Counted from the stretch's first letter, positions 27,797 to 36,898 are shown. The stretch: 64,000 nucleotides of DNA from Pseudomonas sp. Irchel 3H7 (GCF_900187605.1 NZ_FYEA01000005.1:248001-312000); one strand, 5' to 3'. Numbers and translations are program-made. Notes: generated by a model not told the origin, from the letters alone.

Positions 27797-27849
27797 GAAG
27801 TCGTCACCACGAGGTGACTTCAACTATCAACGAACAAGGAGTTCACATC

Positions 27850-27921
27850 ATGAAACGTATTTGTCTGGAAAGTAAAAAAATCGCAAACCTGGCTTTTCTG
27901 GTTGCCCCTAAAGCCCGTTAA
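27850..27921 (+). CDS. 23-residue peptide, candidate RiPP precursor or leader peptide
   Basis: A short ORF beginning MKRICLES and ending AFLVAPKAR, then TAA. It is supported by a consensus Shine-Dalgarno AAGGAG (27836-27841) with 8-base spacing, a good promoter just upstream, and a terminator-like hairpin that starts 8 bases after the stop. The first half is basic and polar, then a hydrophobic stretch (ANLAFLVA), then PKAR. It has one cysteine (residue 5) and no run of a single amino acid as in classical attenuation leaders. The three downstream genes encode tailoring-type oxidoreductases and an exporter, so the peptide is most simply read as a substrate for them. A regulatory leader is the main alternative. 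No family recognised. Confidence 0.6.
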   Translation: MKRICLESKKIANLAFLVAPKAR

Positions 27922-27929
27922 GTGAGTCT

Positions 27930-27965
27930 GGACGCTGGGAAGTGCCGGCAACCCGGCGTCCTTTT
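27930..27965 (+). terminator. Terminator-like hairpin between peptide ORF and SagB-like gene
   Basis: A 10-bp stem GGACGCTGGG / CCCGGCGTCC (one G-U pair) with a 12-base loop, followed by TTTT. It probably gives partial termination, which would make the short ORF's RNA more abundant than the enzyme mRNA, as around sagA-type precursors. A competing 7-bp pairing exists between GGTTGCC (27900-27906, inside the peptide ORF) and GGCAACC (27947-27953, loop and inner 3' arm), a possible anti-terminator. Confidence 0.6.
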
Positions 27966-27992
27966 GACTTTCTCCAGAGTGAATCGACAGAC

Positions 27993-29066
27993 ATGCATAT
28001 CAACCCTTACTTATTTATCTTGCCGCGCTCACCCGGGCAAATCGTGTGGAACTATAAAAACCACACACAGCACGAACTTGATCTTAATTATGCCAATCGA
28101 CTCGCACAACTAATCCACAACCCGGAACTTTTCGACACCCACAACTTAATAGACACACAACTATTAAGCGCAGGCATTCTAACTATTTCCCCAATAGACA
28201 GTCCGCAATGGGGTTGGGATGAGCTGTCGAAGATTTATCACATCGGCACGCAAAATATTCCCTACGAACATACCCCACAGAATATTCACGAGTGGTCCAG
28301 ACAATATCTGGCGCACTGCAACGAAGTACTGGCTAACCCACAGCCCGCGACAAACCGCCCAATGCCGGCACCCGAGCAGCGTATCGCCCTGCCTGCGCCG
28401 AGCGCGTTGAATGACGACCGTCTGGGAAATGTTCTGCTCCAGCGCAAAACCTGCCGTTCCTATACAGGTGCAGCGATAACGCTGAAGGACGTCGGCACCC
28501 TGCTCTATCTTGCCCTCGGCTATCTCCAGGAACGTGACAATGACCGCGACGACAGCATCGCCCAAGGGCTCGGCGCACGCCGGAGCAGTCCTTCCGCTGG
28601 CGGTCTGAACGCTTGCGAAGGCTTTCTGCTGGTGCAGAACGTCGATGGCCTGGAACCCGGCATCTATGCCTATCATCCAGCCGACCACACCCTGAGCCCG
28701 GTTAATCCATTGCCTGAGCCCGCGCTGGGCCAATTGCTCGGCGGTCAGCATTTCATCAACAACCTGCCGTTGGGTTTGTTTATCACCGCCCGTTTCGACC
28801 GGCTCTGGTGGAAGTACGAACACTCGCGGGCCTATCGGATGGCCTTCGTTGAAGCGGGCCACTTGTCGCAGACCTTTCAACTGGTCGCCACGGCATTGGG
28901 CCTCAACACTTGGTTGACCGGCGCGTTTGCCGACCAGCAGGTCGAAGCACTGCTCAAGCTTGAGGGCAGTGCTGAACAACCGCTGTTCTTCGTTGGTTGC
29001 GGACAAAGCGACGGGCAAGTGATGTGTCACGAAATGCGCGAGTTGTTGCGTGAGGTGCAGGCATGA
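27993..29066 (+). CDS. SagB/ThcOx-type FMN-dependent dehydrogenase
   Basis: 357 residues; MHINPYLFIL at 27993 is the start (an upstream ATG at 27942 lies within the hairpin). The N-terminal about 140 residues have lower similarity and contain the YHIGTQN segment seen in SagB-like proteins. The C-terminal nitroreductase-fold domain has FMN-contact elements: QRKTCRSY (150-157), ARRSSPSAGGLNACEG (195-210), EAGHLSQTFQLVATALGL (287-304) and VGCG (334-337). In thiazole/oxazole peptide clusters such enzymes oxidise azolines to azoles; here no YcaO cyclodehydratase is nearby, so the substrate bond is unknown. The first third is AT-richer than the neighbours, hinting at transfer. The stop overlaps the next start (ATGA). 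Confidence 0.85.
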   Translation: MHINPYLFILPRSPGQIVWNYKNHTQHELDLNYANRLAQLIHNPELFDTHNLIDTQLLSAGILTISPIDSPQWGWDELSKIYHIGTQNIPYEHTPQNIHEWSRQYLAHCNEVLANPQPATNRPMPAPEQRIALPAPSALNDDRLGNVLLQRKTCRSYTGAAITLKDVGTLLYLALGYLQERDNDRDDSIAQGLGARRSSPSAGGLNACEGFLLVQNVDGLEPGIYAYHPADHTLSPVNPLPEPALGQLLGGQHFINNLPLGLFITARFDRLWWKYEHSRAYRMAFVEAGHLSQTFQLVATALGLNTWLTGAFADQQVEALLKLEGSAEQPLFFVGCGQSDGQVMCHEMRELLREVQA

Positions 29067-30040
29067 CCCTGTCGAATGCCGACCCGGATCAAGCGCCGGT
29101 GTCCTGGGCACTCAAATTCACCTTGGGAGACTGGGACAGCCGTGCCTCGGTACGCAGCAGTACCCATGACTACCAATTGCCCGACGATGTGCCGCTGCAA
29201 CTGCAAACCCGCCATTGGTTTCCACCGGCGTTTCTACCTTATCTGGCACATCCGGCTATCCAGATGGCGGGGCGGGACGTGTTGCACCGACTGTCAGCCA
29301 ACCACTTGGTGCACTTTCTCGATTACACCACCCTGCTCGAACACCGCATCGTCAACCGTGCAGTGGAAGTCATCGTGCACCGGGAACTGCCCATTTACGT
29401 CCCTCTGCCGATGAAACACGCGGCGCTGCAGCTCTACACCGACGAGGGTTACCACGCGCTGTTTTCCAATCGTCTCGCGGAGCAGATCGCCAATTTCTAC
29501 GGAATCACCGAACGGCCGGTGATTCCGAAGCGCATCACCCGCCTGAACTCGCTGATTGCTCGCACGCCGGAAAAGAACCGGGCGCTGGCATGGTTTCTGC
29601 TCGGTTTCGTCTCGGAAACCATCATTGCCCGTGAGCTGCTGGACGTATGCCGCGACAGCCTGGTGTCCAGCGTCAACGACATGCTGCGCGATCATCTGAC
29701 TGACGAAGCACGCCACAGTCGCTACTTCAGCGAAGTGTTCCATTATTTCTGGCTGTCGATGAACAGCCGCCAGCGTACGTTTGTGAGCCGGACACTGCTG
29801 GAAATCATCGGGATTTTTTTCGAGGCCGACGAACGCTGGTTGCAACAGAGTTTGCGAGGAGCCGGCATCGCTGACAGTGACGTGATGGAAATTGTCGGCG
29901 GCATGGCAACGGTGCAAGCCAACCGGGCACGTGCACGATCAGGCGCCATCGCCACGCTGGACGCACTACGAAAGGCCGGTTTTTTCGCGCTTCCCCATAA
30001 CCAGAAGCTTTTCGCCAAGGCAGGACTGATCGATGGATAA
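29063..30040 (+). CDS. AurF-like non-heme diiron oxygenase
   Basis: 325 residues, helical-bundle diiron oxygenase of the p-aminobenzoate N-oxygenase (AurF) family. The ligand set can be traced with AurF-like spacing: E93 (or E102), E128 and H131 in DEGYH, E185 in SETII, then H211, E215 and H218 in HLTDEARH. The extra histidine (H211) is the feature that separates AurF-type enzymes from ordinary ferritin-like oxygenases. Family members N-oxygenate amines to hydroxylamines or nitro groups. Likely role here: oxidation of an amine of the peptide product (for example a Lys, Arg or N-terminal amine), which is inference. It is translationally coupled to the SagB-like gene and overlaps the exporter gene by 8 bases. 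Confidence 0.85.
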   Translation: MTLSNADPDQAPVSWALKFTLGDWDSRASVRSSTHDYQLPDDVPLQLQTRHWFPPAFLPYLAHPAIQMAGRDVLHRLSANHLVHFLDYTTLLEHRIVNRAVEVIVHRELPIYVPLPMKHAALQLYTDEGYHALFSNRLAEQIANFYGITERPVIPKRITRLNSLIARTPEKNRALAWFLLGFVSETIIARELLDVCRDSLVSSVNDMLRDHLTDEARHSRYFSEVFHYFWLSMNSRQRTFVSRTLLEIIGIFFEADERWLQQSLRGAGIADSDVMEIVGGMATVQANRARARSGAIATLDALRKAGFFALPHNQKLFAKAGLIDG

Positions 30041-31265
30041 AGGACAATCCGTGGCAACCACAAGACAGCGTCGCGCCGCTGTCAGTCTGTTGCTGGCCAT
30101 GGTGCTGCTGGGTGTATTTCCACTGGATGTGCTGCTGCCTTCCTTTCCGGCACTGGCGACGCACTTTCACCGTTCGCCGGCAGACATCGCACTGTCCATC
30201 AGTCTGTTCGCCGTGGGGATCGCATTTGCTCAGGTCCTGATCGGCCCCCTCTCGGACGTGATCGGACGCAAGGGCTTGTTACTCGCCGGCATGAGCGTAT
30301 CGATGCTGGGTGCGCTCGGTTGCGTGATGACCTCCGATTACACGCTATTTCTCATATTCCGGGTGATGCAGGCCCTGGGATGTGGCTGTTTCGTGCTGTC
30401 CCAGGCGCTGGTGCAGGATCTGTTCGAAGGTGAGGAACGCGACCGTTTGCGTATCCTGATGGTCACGGCTACCGGCATCTTCATCTCGGTGTCGCCACTG
30501 GCCGGCACCTTTCTTCAGGCCTCACTCGGTTGGCGCGGCAGCTTCTGGGTGTTTACCGCGCTGGCCGCCACGGTGCTGATCAAGGCCTGGCTGTTTTTAC
30601 CAAACAGCCGTCCGGCCTACAGCGGCACACGGCTCGGTTTCATTCAGTCCTACCGCCGCGTGCTGGGGGATTTCGAGTTTGTCGGCTACTGGCTGATTTC
30701 AGCGTTCGCTTTCGCCTGTCACTTCTCGTTCATCGTGATTTCGCCGCTGATTTTCATGGATCAATTGCAGCTCGCACCCTACGACTTTTCACTGATTCTG
30801 CTGGTTTACGGCGCGGCCTATGTCGTCGGTGGCATCCTCGCCACCGTACTCAATCGACGGATCACTCCTGCTCAGCAAGTCTTCACCGGGCTAAGTCTGA
30901 TACTGCTGTCGGGGCTGGCAATGCTGTACCTGGCAGCCAATCACGCGCTGGCGCCAGCCACTGTGTTGATCCCGATGTTGATCTGCACGGCGGGTACCAC
31001 CATTGCCCGCCCCGCCGCCACCTCTCGGGCCATGGGCCTGTTTCCCGAGAACGCCGGGACGTCGGCCTCGGCGGGCAGTACGATCATCTTTATTTGTGGC
31101 GGCCTTATCAGCGCGTTGATCAGCCTCAGCCCAGCCAATCTGCAATCCACGCTCGGCTACAGCTTTGTGTTGCTAAGCGCGACAGCGCTGGTGCTCAACA
31201 ACAGGCTCAGCCATCGCGCCAGAAACCTTGAAGCCAATACCGTGGCGCAGACCGGCGGTGATTAA
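30033..31265 (+). CDS. Bcr/CflA-type MFS efflux transporter
   Basis: 410 residues, twelve hydrophobic segments. The MFS loop 2-3 motif is GPLSDVIGRKGLLLAG and the N-terminal DVLLPSFPAL segment is typical of the Bcr/CflA drug-resistance branch. As the last gene of the peptide/SagB/AurF run, overlapping the oxygenase gene by 8 bases, it is likely the exporter or self-resistance pump for the product. No terminator is obvious after it. Confidence 0.88.
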   Translation: MDKGQSVATTRQRRAAVSLLLAMVLLGVFPLDVLLPSFPALATHFHRSPADIALSISLFAVGIAFAQVLIGPLSDVIGRKGLLLAGMSVSMLGALGCVMTSDYTLFLIFRVMQALGCGCFVLSQALVQDLFEGEERDRLRILMVTATGIFISVSPLAGTFLQASLGWRGSFWVFTALAATVLIKAWLFLPNSRPAYSGTRLGFIQSYRRVLGDFEFVGYWLISAFAFACHFSFIVISPLIFMDQLQLAPYDFSLILLVYGAAYVVGGILATVLNRRITPAQQVFTGLSLILLSGLAMLYLAANHALAPATVLIPMLICTAGTTIARPAATSRAMGLFPENAGTSASAGSTIIFICGGLISALISLSPANLQSTLGYSFVLLSATALVLNNRLSHRARNLEANTVAQTGGD

Positions 31266-31533
31266 ACCCGCCGGTCGTCATCCCATACACCCCGTCGGCA
31301 CTGGAACAACACTTTGCGCCATTCCCTCCAGACGCCAGCGGTGTAGAATCGGCTGATTCATCGCCATTCATCCCCCGGCGGGTTTATGAGCTCAAGCTGA
31401 GACCAGCGGCGATCCCGCAACGTCATCGGCAACTTCACGAACACACGGCCATTTCTGAGTGTTCCAGACGTCAATAGAAGCTCACTCCCCTTTTGCACCT
31501 GATTAGTAAGTGATTAGCCGCCCGGAGTGCTCC
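31266..31533. other. 268-base gap before ilvD
   Basis: No ORF with a ribosome binding site or riboswitch recognised. A -10-like TAGAAT lies at about 31345-31350 without a good -35. Presumably it holds the ilvD promoter and a long leader. Confidence 0.5.
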
Positions 31534-33375
31534 ATGCCAGATTACCGCTCGAAAACATCCACCCACGGCCGCAACATGGCCGGTGCCCGCGCATTGTGGC
31601 GCGCCACGGGGATGAAAGATGACGACTTCAAAAAGCCGATCATTGCCATTGCCAACTCGTTCACCCAGTTCGTACCGGGCCATGTGCACCTGAAGGATCT
31701 GGGCCAACTGGTCGCTCGTGAAATCGAACGCGCTGGCGGCGTAGCGAAAGAATTCAACACCATCGCCGTGGATGACGGCATCGCCATGGGCCACGACGGC
31801 ATGCTGTATTCGCTGCCGAGCCGCGAGATCATCGCCGACTCCGTCGAGTACATGGTCAACGCCCACTGCGCCGACGCCATCGTGTGCATTTCCAACTGCG
31901 ACAAGATCACCCCGGGCATGTTGATGGCCGCGTTGCGCCTGAACATTCCGGTGATCTTCGTTTCCGGCGGCCCGATGGAAGCCGGCAAGACCAAACTCGC
32001 TTCCCACGGCCTCGACCTCGTCGACGCCATGGTGATCGCCGCCGACGAAAGCGCTTCTGACGAGAAAGTCGCTGAGTACGAGCGCAGCGCCTGCCCGACC
32101 TGCGGTTCGTGCTCCGGCATGTTCACCGCCAACTCGATGAACTGCCTGACCGAAGCCCTCGGCCTCGCACTGCCGGGCAACGGTTCGACCCTCGCTACCC
32201 ACAGCGACCGCGAACAGCTGTTCCTGCAGGCCGGCCGCACCATCGTCGAGCTGTGCAAGCGTTACTACGGCGAAAACGACGAATCGGTACTGCCGCGCAA
32301 CATCGCCAACTTCAAGGCGTTCGAGAACGCGATGATGCTCGACATCGCCATGGGCGGCTCGACCAACACCATCCTGCACTTGCTCGCCGCCGCCCAGGAA
32401 GCCGAAATCGATTTCGACCTGCGCGACATCGACCGTCTTTCGCGCAGCGTTCCGCAGCTGTGCAAAGTCGCCCCGAACATCCAGAAGTACCACATGGAAG
32501 ACGTGCACCGCGCCGGCGGCATCTTCAGCATCCTCGGTTCGCTGGCCCGTGGCGGCCTGCTGCACACCGACCTGCCGACCGTGCACAGCCGCAGCATGGA
32601 AGAAGCCATCGCCAAGTGGGACATCACCCAGACCACCGATGAAGCGGTGCATCACTTCTTCAAGGCCGGCCCTGCCGGTATCCCGACGCAGACGGCGTTC
32701 AGCCAGTCGACCCGTTGGGAAACCCTGGATGACGACCGTGAAAACGGCTGCATCCGCAGCTTCGAACACGCCTATTCGCAAGAAGGTGGTTTGGCCGTGT
32801 TGTACGGCAACATCGCCCTCGACGGCTGCGTGGTGAAAACCGCCGGTGTCGACGAATCGATCCACGTCTTCGAAGGCAACGCGAAGATCTTCGAAAGCCA
32901 GGACAGCGCCGTACGCGGCATCCTCGCTGACGAAGTGAAGGCTGGCGACATCGTCATCATTCGCTACGAAGGTCCGAAAGGCGGCCCGGGCATGCAGGAA
33001 ATGCTTTACCCGACGTCGTACCTGAAATCCAAAGGCCTGGGCAAAGCCTGCGCGCTGCTCACCGACGGACGTTTCTCCGGCGGTACTTCCGGTCTGTCCA
33101 TCGGCCACGCTTCGCCAGAAGCTGCCGCCGGCGGCGCGATCGGTCTGGTGCAGGACGGCGACAAAGTGCTGATCGACATTCCGAACCGCTCGATCAACCT
33201 GTTGGTCAGCGACGAAGAACTGGCCGCACGCCGTGCCGAGCAGGACAAGAAAGGCTGGAAACCTGTAGAAGTGCGTCCACGCAAAGTGACCACCGCCCTC
33301 AAGGCCTACGCCCTGCTGGCGACCAGCGCCGACAAAGGTGCTGTGCGTAACAAAGCGATGCTCGACGGGCTGTAA
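31534..33375 (+). CDS. ilvD: Dihydroxy-acid dehydratase IlvD
   Basis: 613 residues starting [10 protein letters not shown]; an upstream GTG in frame adds eight residues without family support. An Fe-S dehydratase of branched-chain amino-acid synthesis, making 2-ketoisovalerate and 2-keto-3-methylvalerate. Cluster and metal ligands: the first cysteine in [12 protein letters not shown], the next in [12 protein letters not shown], with the metal-binding carbamylated-lysine region in the [13 protein letters not shown] area; the C-terminal [18 protein letters not shown] is intact. The length matches the E. coli type. Ends at a strong terminator. Confidence 0.97.
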   Translation: MPDYRSKTSTHGRNMAGARALWRATGMKDDDFKKPIIAIANSFTQFVPGHVHLKDLGQLVAREIERAGGVAKEFNTIAVDDGIAMGHDGMLYSLPSREIIADSVEYMVNAHCADAIVCISNCDKITPGMLMAALRLNIPVIFVSGGPMEAGKTKLASHGLDLVDAMVIAADESASDEKVAEYERSACPTCGSCSGMFTANSMNCLTEALGLALPGNGSTLATHSDREQLFLQAGRTIVELCKRYYGENDESVLPRNIANFKAFENAMMLDIAMGGSTNTILHLLAAAQEAEIDFDLRDIDRLSRSVPQLCKVAPNIQKYHMEDVHRAGGIFSILGSLARGGLLHTDLPTVHSRSMEEAIAKWDITQTTDEAVHHFFKAGPAGIPTQTAFSQSTRWETLDDDRENGCIRSFEHAYSQEGGLAVLYGNIALDGCVVKTAGVDESIHVFEGNAKIFESQDSAVRGILADEVKAGDIVIIRYEGPKGGPGMQEMLYPTSYLKSKGLGKACALLTDGRFSGGTSGLSIGHASPEAAAGGAIGLVQDGDKVLIDIPNRSINLLVSDEELAARRAEQDKKGWKPVEVRPRKVTTALKAYALLATSADKGAVRNKAMLDGL

Positions 33376-33393
33376 GCGTCAAATCGCCGAGAC

Positions 33394-33426
33394 AAAATGC
33401 CCCGCCAATGTGCGGGGCATTTTTTT
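33394..33426 (+). terminator. Rho-independent terminator after ilvD
   Basis: Stem ATGCCCCGC / GCGGGGCAT with loop CAATGT, preceded by AAAA and followed by six T, about 20 bases after the ilvD stop. Confidence 0.92.
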
Positions 33427-33432
33427 GCCTTT

Positions 33433-33503
33433 GATCGTTCCCACGCTCTGCGTGGGAACGATCAACTGACACTACGCTTTCGCGAGCAGGCTCGCTCCCA
33501 CAC
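33433..33503. repeat. Two partial REP elements: family B short form and family A variant
   Basis: 33433-33463 is a compact palindrome (GATCGTTCCCACGC / GCGTGGGAACGATC) of family B without the inner section. 33479-33503 is one arm of the A variant (CGCGAGCAGGCTCGCTCCCA). They sit between convergent ilvD and the phosphatase gene. Confidence 0.75.
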
Positions 33504-33517
33504 TGGCCCTGTGTCTG

Positions 33518-34579
33518 TTACTGAATTTCTTCTGGCTTGACGATCACCCAGTTCTTGTCCGCCGTTACCGGCAACCCTTCTTTCGCCTGCGCTGCCGCGT
33601 GCTTGGCCATCATGCCGTTCAATTGCGTCATGTATTTATCCTTGCGGTTGATCCACAAGTGAATCCCGCCCTTGGCCACGTCGACATCGTGGAACAGCAT
33701 GTAACCGTCGCTGGTCGGGGTATCGCCACCCACCAGTACCGGTTTTTTCCACTCATCGATGTAAGTGAGGATCGCCGCGTGCTTGCCGGCCATCCACGTC
33801 GCCGGGGTCCAGAGATACGGCGTCAGTTCCAGGCCGAGGTTGGCCTTCTCGTCATATTTACCGGCGGTGATCTGCTTGCGCGCGGTGGTCAGTTCGCCTG
33901 TCTTCGGATCCTTGAGCAACATCGAAACGCCAATGACGTTCTGCGGTTTGACGTTGTAGCCATACTTCGGATCCGCCGCGACCATACGCACCAGTTCTTC
34001 AGACGCGGCGGTCATCACGTAGACCTCGATGCCGTTTTCCATCAGCTTGTTGTACAGCTCTTGCTGGCCGGTGAAGATCTTCGGTGGGTTGACGTCGAGT
34101 TTCTTGACCACATCGCCTTCGTAATAGGTTGCCGGCACCGGTTTGCCCGAGGCCATCAGTTCATCGACGTAACCTTTGAGTTCCTTGAGGGTGAAGCCGG
34201 AGAACACCTGCGCCACCCACGGGTAGCAGACCATGTCGTCGACTTCGCAGAGGCGATAGTAGTAACTGAACAGGCTCTCCTTGTGCTCGGCGGTGTCCTT
34301 GAACGGCATCAGTTTCAGCGAAGGGTCGAGTTTGTCGCGGGTGATCAGGCCCTTGTTTTCCATGAACGGCAACAAGGACTCTTCGAGGTCGTAGCGGTAA
34401 CTGGTGTTGTCCATGTCGAACACCGCGTAGTTACCCTTGTTGGCGTTGGCGGCGATCATCGCGTCCAGCGCCTTGGCCTGATCGGCCGGCCAGTGTTTCA
34501 GGTCCGTAGCGAACGCCTGAGTGGCCAGACCCATGCCCACTGTCAGCGCGACAGCCAGAAATTTCGGTGCGAACTTCAT
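33518..34579 (-). CDS. pchP: Phosphorylcholine phosphatase (HAD superfamily)
   Basis: 353 residues with a signal peptide (MKFAPKFLAVALTV...QAFATDL), so periplasmic. HAD motifs: FDMDNTSYRYD (motif I nucleophile Asp), MTAASEE (motif II) and GGDTPTSDG (motif IV acid pair), the same set known for the P. aeruginosa enzyme PchP, which releases phosphate and choline from phosphorylcholine. Length and overall sequence fit that family closely. It stands alone, divergent from the cystine symporter gene; expression in related species is choline-responsive, which cannot be seen here. Confidence 0.85.
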   Translation of the reverse strand: MKFAPKFLAVALTVGMGLATQAFATDLKHWPADQAKALDAMIAANANKGNYAVFDMDNTSYRYDLEESLLPFMENKGLITRDKLDPSLKLMPFKDTAEHKESLFSYYYRLCEVDDMVCYPWVAQVFSGFTLKELKGYVDELMASGKPVPATYYEGDVVKKLDVNPPKIFTGQQELYNKLMENGIEVYVMTAASEELVRMVAADPKYGYNVKPQNVIGVSMLLKDPKTGELTTARKQITAGKYDEKANLGLELTPYLWTPATWMAGKHAAILTYIDEWKKPVLVGGDTPTSDGYMLFHDVDVAKGGIHLWINRKDKYMTQLNGMMAKHAAAQAKEGLPVTADKNWVIVKPEEIQ

Positions 34580-34820
34580 AAGCCTCTTCTCCCTGATTCA
34601 AAGAGATCGACGCTAACAAATAAGTGTGACAGTCCTCGTCTGTCAGCGACCGCCCGCGTCCCTATTGCGCCAGATGCATTGCCGAGAGCGACACAGGCTT
34701 ATTCCAAAAACGACGGACAACCTTCGATTTTGATATTAATTCATTGCAAATCAAGCTGTTAGGCTTGCCGGTTCGCAGCAGCCCCGGAAGGCTGTTGGCA
34801 CAGTCTTTCCTGGAGATCTC

Positions 34821-36212
34821 ATGAATCTACCGTTGATTCTCAACCTGCTGGTGTTCCTCGCCCTGCTCTTCGGTCTGGCACAGACCCGCCACACCACCTG
34901 GAGTCTGGCGAAAAAAGTCCTGCTGGCGCTGGTGCTCGGCGTTGCGTTCGGCGTCGCGCTGCACACCGTTTATGGTGCCGGCAACCCGGTGCTGAAAGCC
35001 TCGATTGGCTGGTTCGATCTGGTCGGCAACGGCTACGTGCAGTTGCTGCAAATGATCGTTATCCCGCTGGTGTTCGCCTCGATCCTCAGCGCCGTGGCGC
35101 GTCTGCACAATGCTTCGTCGTTGGGCAAAATCAGCTTCCTGACCATCGGCACCCTGCTGTTCACCACCGCGATTGCGGCGCTGATCGGCATCGGCCTGAC
35201 CAACCTGTTCGGCCTCACCGCTGAAGGTCTGGTCGCCGGCACCCAGGAAATGGCCCGTCTGCAAACCATTCAGTCCGACTATGCCGGCAAGGTTGCCGAC
35301 CTGAATGTGCCGCAACTGCTGCTGTCGTTCATCCCGCAGAACCCGTTCGCCGATCTGGCGCGGGCCAAGCCGACCTCGATCATCAGCGTGGTGATTTTCG
35401 CCGCATTCCTCGGGGTTGCCGCGCTGCAACTGCTCAAGGATGACGTCGAAAAAGGTCAGAAAGTAATCAACGCCATCGACACCCTGCAAGCCTGGGTAAT
35501 GCGTCTGGTGCGTCTGGTGATGAAGCTGACGCCGTACGGCGTGCTGGCGCTGATGACCAAAGTGGTCGCCGGTTCCAACCTGCAAGACATCATCAAACTC
35601 GGCAGTTTCGTCGTGGTGTCGTACCTCGGTCTGGGCCTGATGTTCGTCGTGCACGGTTTGCTGGTATTGGCGGCCGGGATCAACCCGCTGCGCTTCTTCC
35701 GCAAAATCTGGCCAGTGCTGACGTTCGCGTTCACCAGCCGTTCCAGCGCCGCCAGCATTCCGCTGAGCATTGAAGCGCAGACCCGTCGTCTGGGGATTCC
35801 GCAGTCGGTGGCGAGTTTTGCTGCGTCGTTCGGTGCGACCATTGGCCAGAACGGTTGCGCCGGTCTGTACCCGGCGATGTTGGCGGTGATGGTTGCGCCA
35901 ACCGTAGGCATCAATCCGCTGGATCCACTGTGGATCGCGACGCTGGTGGCGATTGTGACCTTGAGTTCGGCGGGCGTGGCGGGTGTTGGTGGCGGCGCGA
36001 CCTTCGCGGCGCTGATCGTGCTGCCGGCGATGGGTTTGCCGGTGTCACTGGTGGCGTTGCTGATTTCGGTTGAGCCGCTGATTGATATGGGCCGCACGGC
36101 GTTGAACGTGAGTGGTTCGATTACGGCCGGTGCGATTACCAGTCAGGTGATGCAGCAGACGGATAAAGCGTTGCTGGATGCTGATGAGCATGCGGAGTTG
36201 GCTCAAGCGTGA
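34821..36212 (+). CDS. tcyP: L-cystine symporter (TcyP-like, dicarboxylate/amino acid:cation symporter family)
   Basis: 463 residues with about nine hydrophobic segments. The family hairpin signatures are present: the serine-rich first re-entrant region [13 protein letters not shown] and [18 protein letters not shown] (the conserved NxxG position), plus the long [15 protein letters not shown] helix. It resembles the TcyP/YdjN branch, which imports cystine; the call rests on overall resemblance, and a dicarboxylate or other amino-acid substrate is possible. Independent transcription unit, followed by a family C palindrome. Confidence 0.83.
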   Translation: MNLPLILNLLVFLALLFGLAQTRHTTWSLAKKVLLALVLGVAFGVALHTVYGAGNPVLKASIGWFDLVGNGYVQLLQMIVIPLVFASILSAVARLHNASSLGKISFLTIGTLLFTTAIAALIGIGLTNLFGLTAEGLVAGTQEMARLQTIQSDYAGKVADLNVPQLLLSFIPQNPFADLARAKPTSIISVVIFAAFLGVAALQLLKDDVEKGQKVINAIDTLQAWVMRLVRLVMKLTPYGVLALMTKVVAGSNLQDIIKLGSFVVVSYLGLGLMFVVHGLLVLAAGINPLRFFRKIWPVLTFAFTSRSSAASIPLSIEAQTRRLGIPQSVASFAASFGATIGQNGCAGLYPAMLAVMVAPTVGINPLDPLWIATLVAIVTLSSAGVAGVGGGATFAALIVLPAMGLPVSLVALLISVEPLIDMGRTALNVSGSITAGAITSQVMQQTDKALLDADEHAELAQA

Positions 36213-36228
36213 TGTAAAGCAAGATCAA

Positions 36229-36302
36229 AAGATCGCAGCCTTCGGTAGCTCCTACAGGGAACGCGGATACCGTGTAGGAGCTGCCGCAGGCTGCGATCTT
36301 TT
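36229..36302. repeat. REP-like palindrome, family C
   Basis: AAGATCGCAGCCTTCGGTAGC-type arm and its complement (GGAGCTGCCGCAGGCTGCGA + TCTT) around the spacer GGGAACGCGGATACCG. It lies directly at the 3' end of the convergent folA gene (its stop codon TAA is at 36301-36303), so it can serve as terminator for both genes. Confidence 0.83.
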
Positions 36303-36813
36303 AAGCTTTTTCCCAGACTTCGAAGTTGTACGCGGGCTTATCTTCAATCGCCGGATTTTCAACGTTCGACACCAGCTTCCACTGGTGCAAATCAAACTCC
36401 GGAAACCACGCATCCCCTTCCGGGCTCAACGCCACGCGAGTCAGATACAGACGATCCGCCTGCGCCAGCCCTTGCGCGTACAACTGCGCGCCACCAATCA
36501 GCATCAGCTCATCGACGCCCTGCTCCTTCGCCCATTCCTCGGCGCGAACCACGGCTGCTTCCAGCGACGGATAGACTTCGGCACCTTCCAGCACCAGACC
36601 GGTCTGACGGCTGACCACAATGTTCAAGCGCCCCGGCAACGGCCGACCGAGCGAATCCCAGGTCTTGCGACCCATGATGATCGGCTTGCCCAAGGTCGTG
36701 GCCTTGAAGTATTTGAAGTCCCCCGGCAGGTGCCAGGGCATGCTGTTGTCGACGCCGATCACGCGGTTTTCACCGAGGGCTGCGATCAGGCTGAGGGGGA
36801 GTGATTTAGTCAT
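36301..36813 (-). CDS. folA: Dihydrofolate reductase FolA
   Basis: 170 residues starting MTKSLPLSL; a longer frame upstream lacks support. It reduces dihydrofolate to tetrahydrofolate with NADPH. Conserved elements: IGVDNSMPWHLPGDFKYFKATT with the catalytic acid region, IMGRKTWDSLG (NADPH), LIGGAQLYAQ and the C-terminal YNFEVWEK. It lies about 13 kb from thyA, its metabolic partner, without physical linkage. The trimethoprim-contact residues look ordinary. Confidence 0.97.
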   Translation of the reverse strand: MTKSLPLSLIAALGENRVIGVDNSMPWHLPGDFKYFKATTLGKPIIMGRKTWDSLGRPLPGRLNIVVSRQTGLVLEGAEVYPSLEAAVVRAEEWAKEQGVDELMLIGGAQLYAQGLAQADRLYLTRVALSPEGDAWFPEFDLHQWKLVSNVENPAIEDKPAYNFEVWEKA

Positions 36814-36898
36814 GCCGGCGAGGATACCAGAGCCGCGCTTACCCCGATAAGCGCCACAGCGGTTATGCTCTTCAATCAATTAAGCGACGGAAAGCCGC

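Noticed and set aside
27850..27921. The short peptide as PqqA (PQQ precursor)
   Set aside because: Similar length, but no Glu-x3-Tyr motif and no pqqB-E genes nearby.
27850..31265. The AurF-like gene as part of a pvf/mgo (diazeniumdiolate signal) or mangotoxin-type cluster
   Set aside because: Those loci, as I recall them, include an NRPS and cupin-type partner genes (pvf/mgo) or a longer different operon (mbo). None of these is here; the neighbours are a SagB-like dehydrogenase and an MFS exporter.
31266..31533. Attenuator leader peptide for ilvD rich in Ile/Val/Leu
   Set aside because: No short ORF with a ribosome binding site and branched-chain codon runs was found in the gap, and no terminator hairpin.
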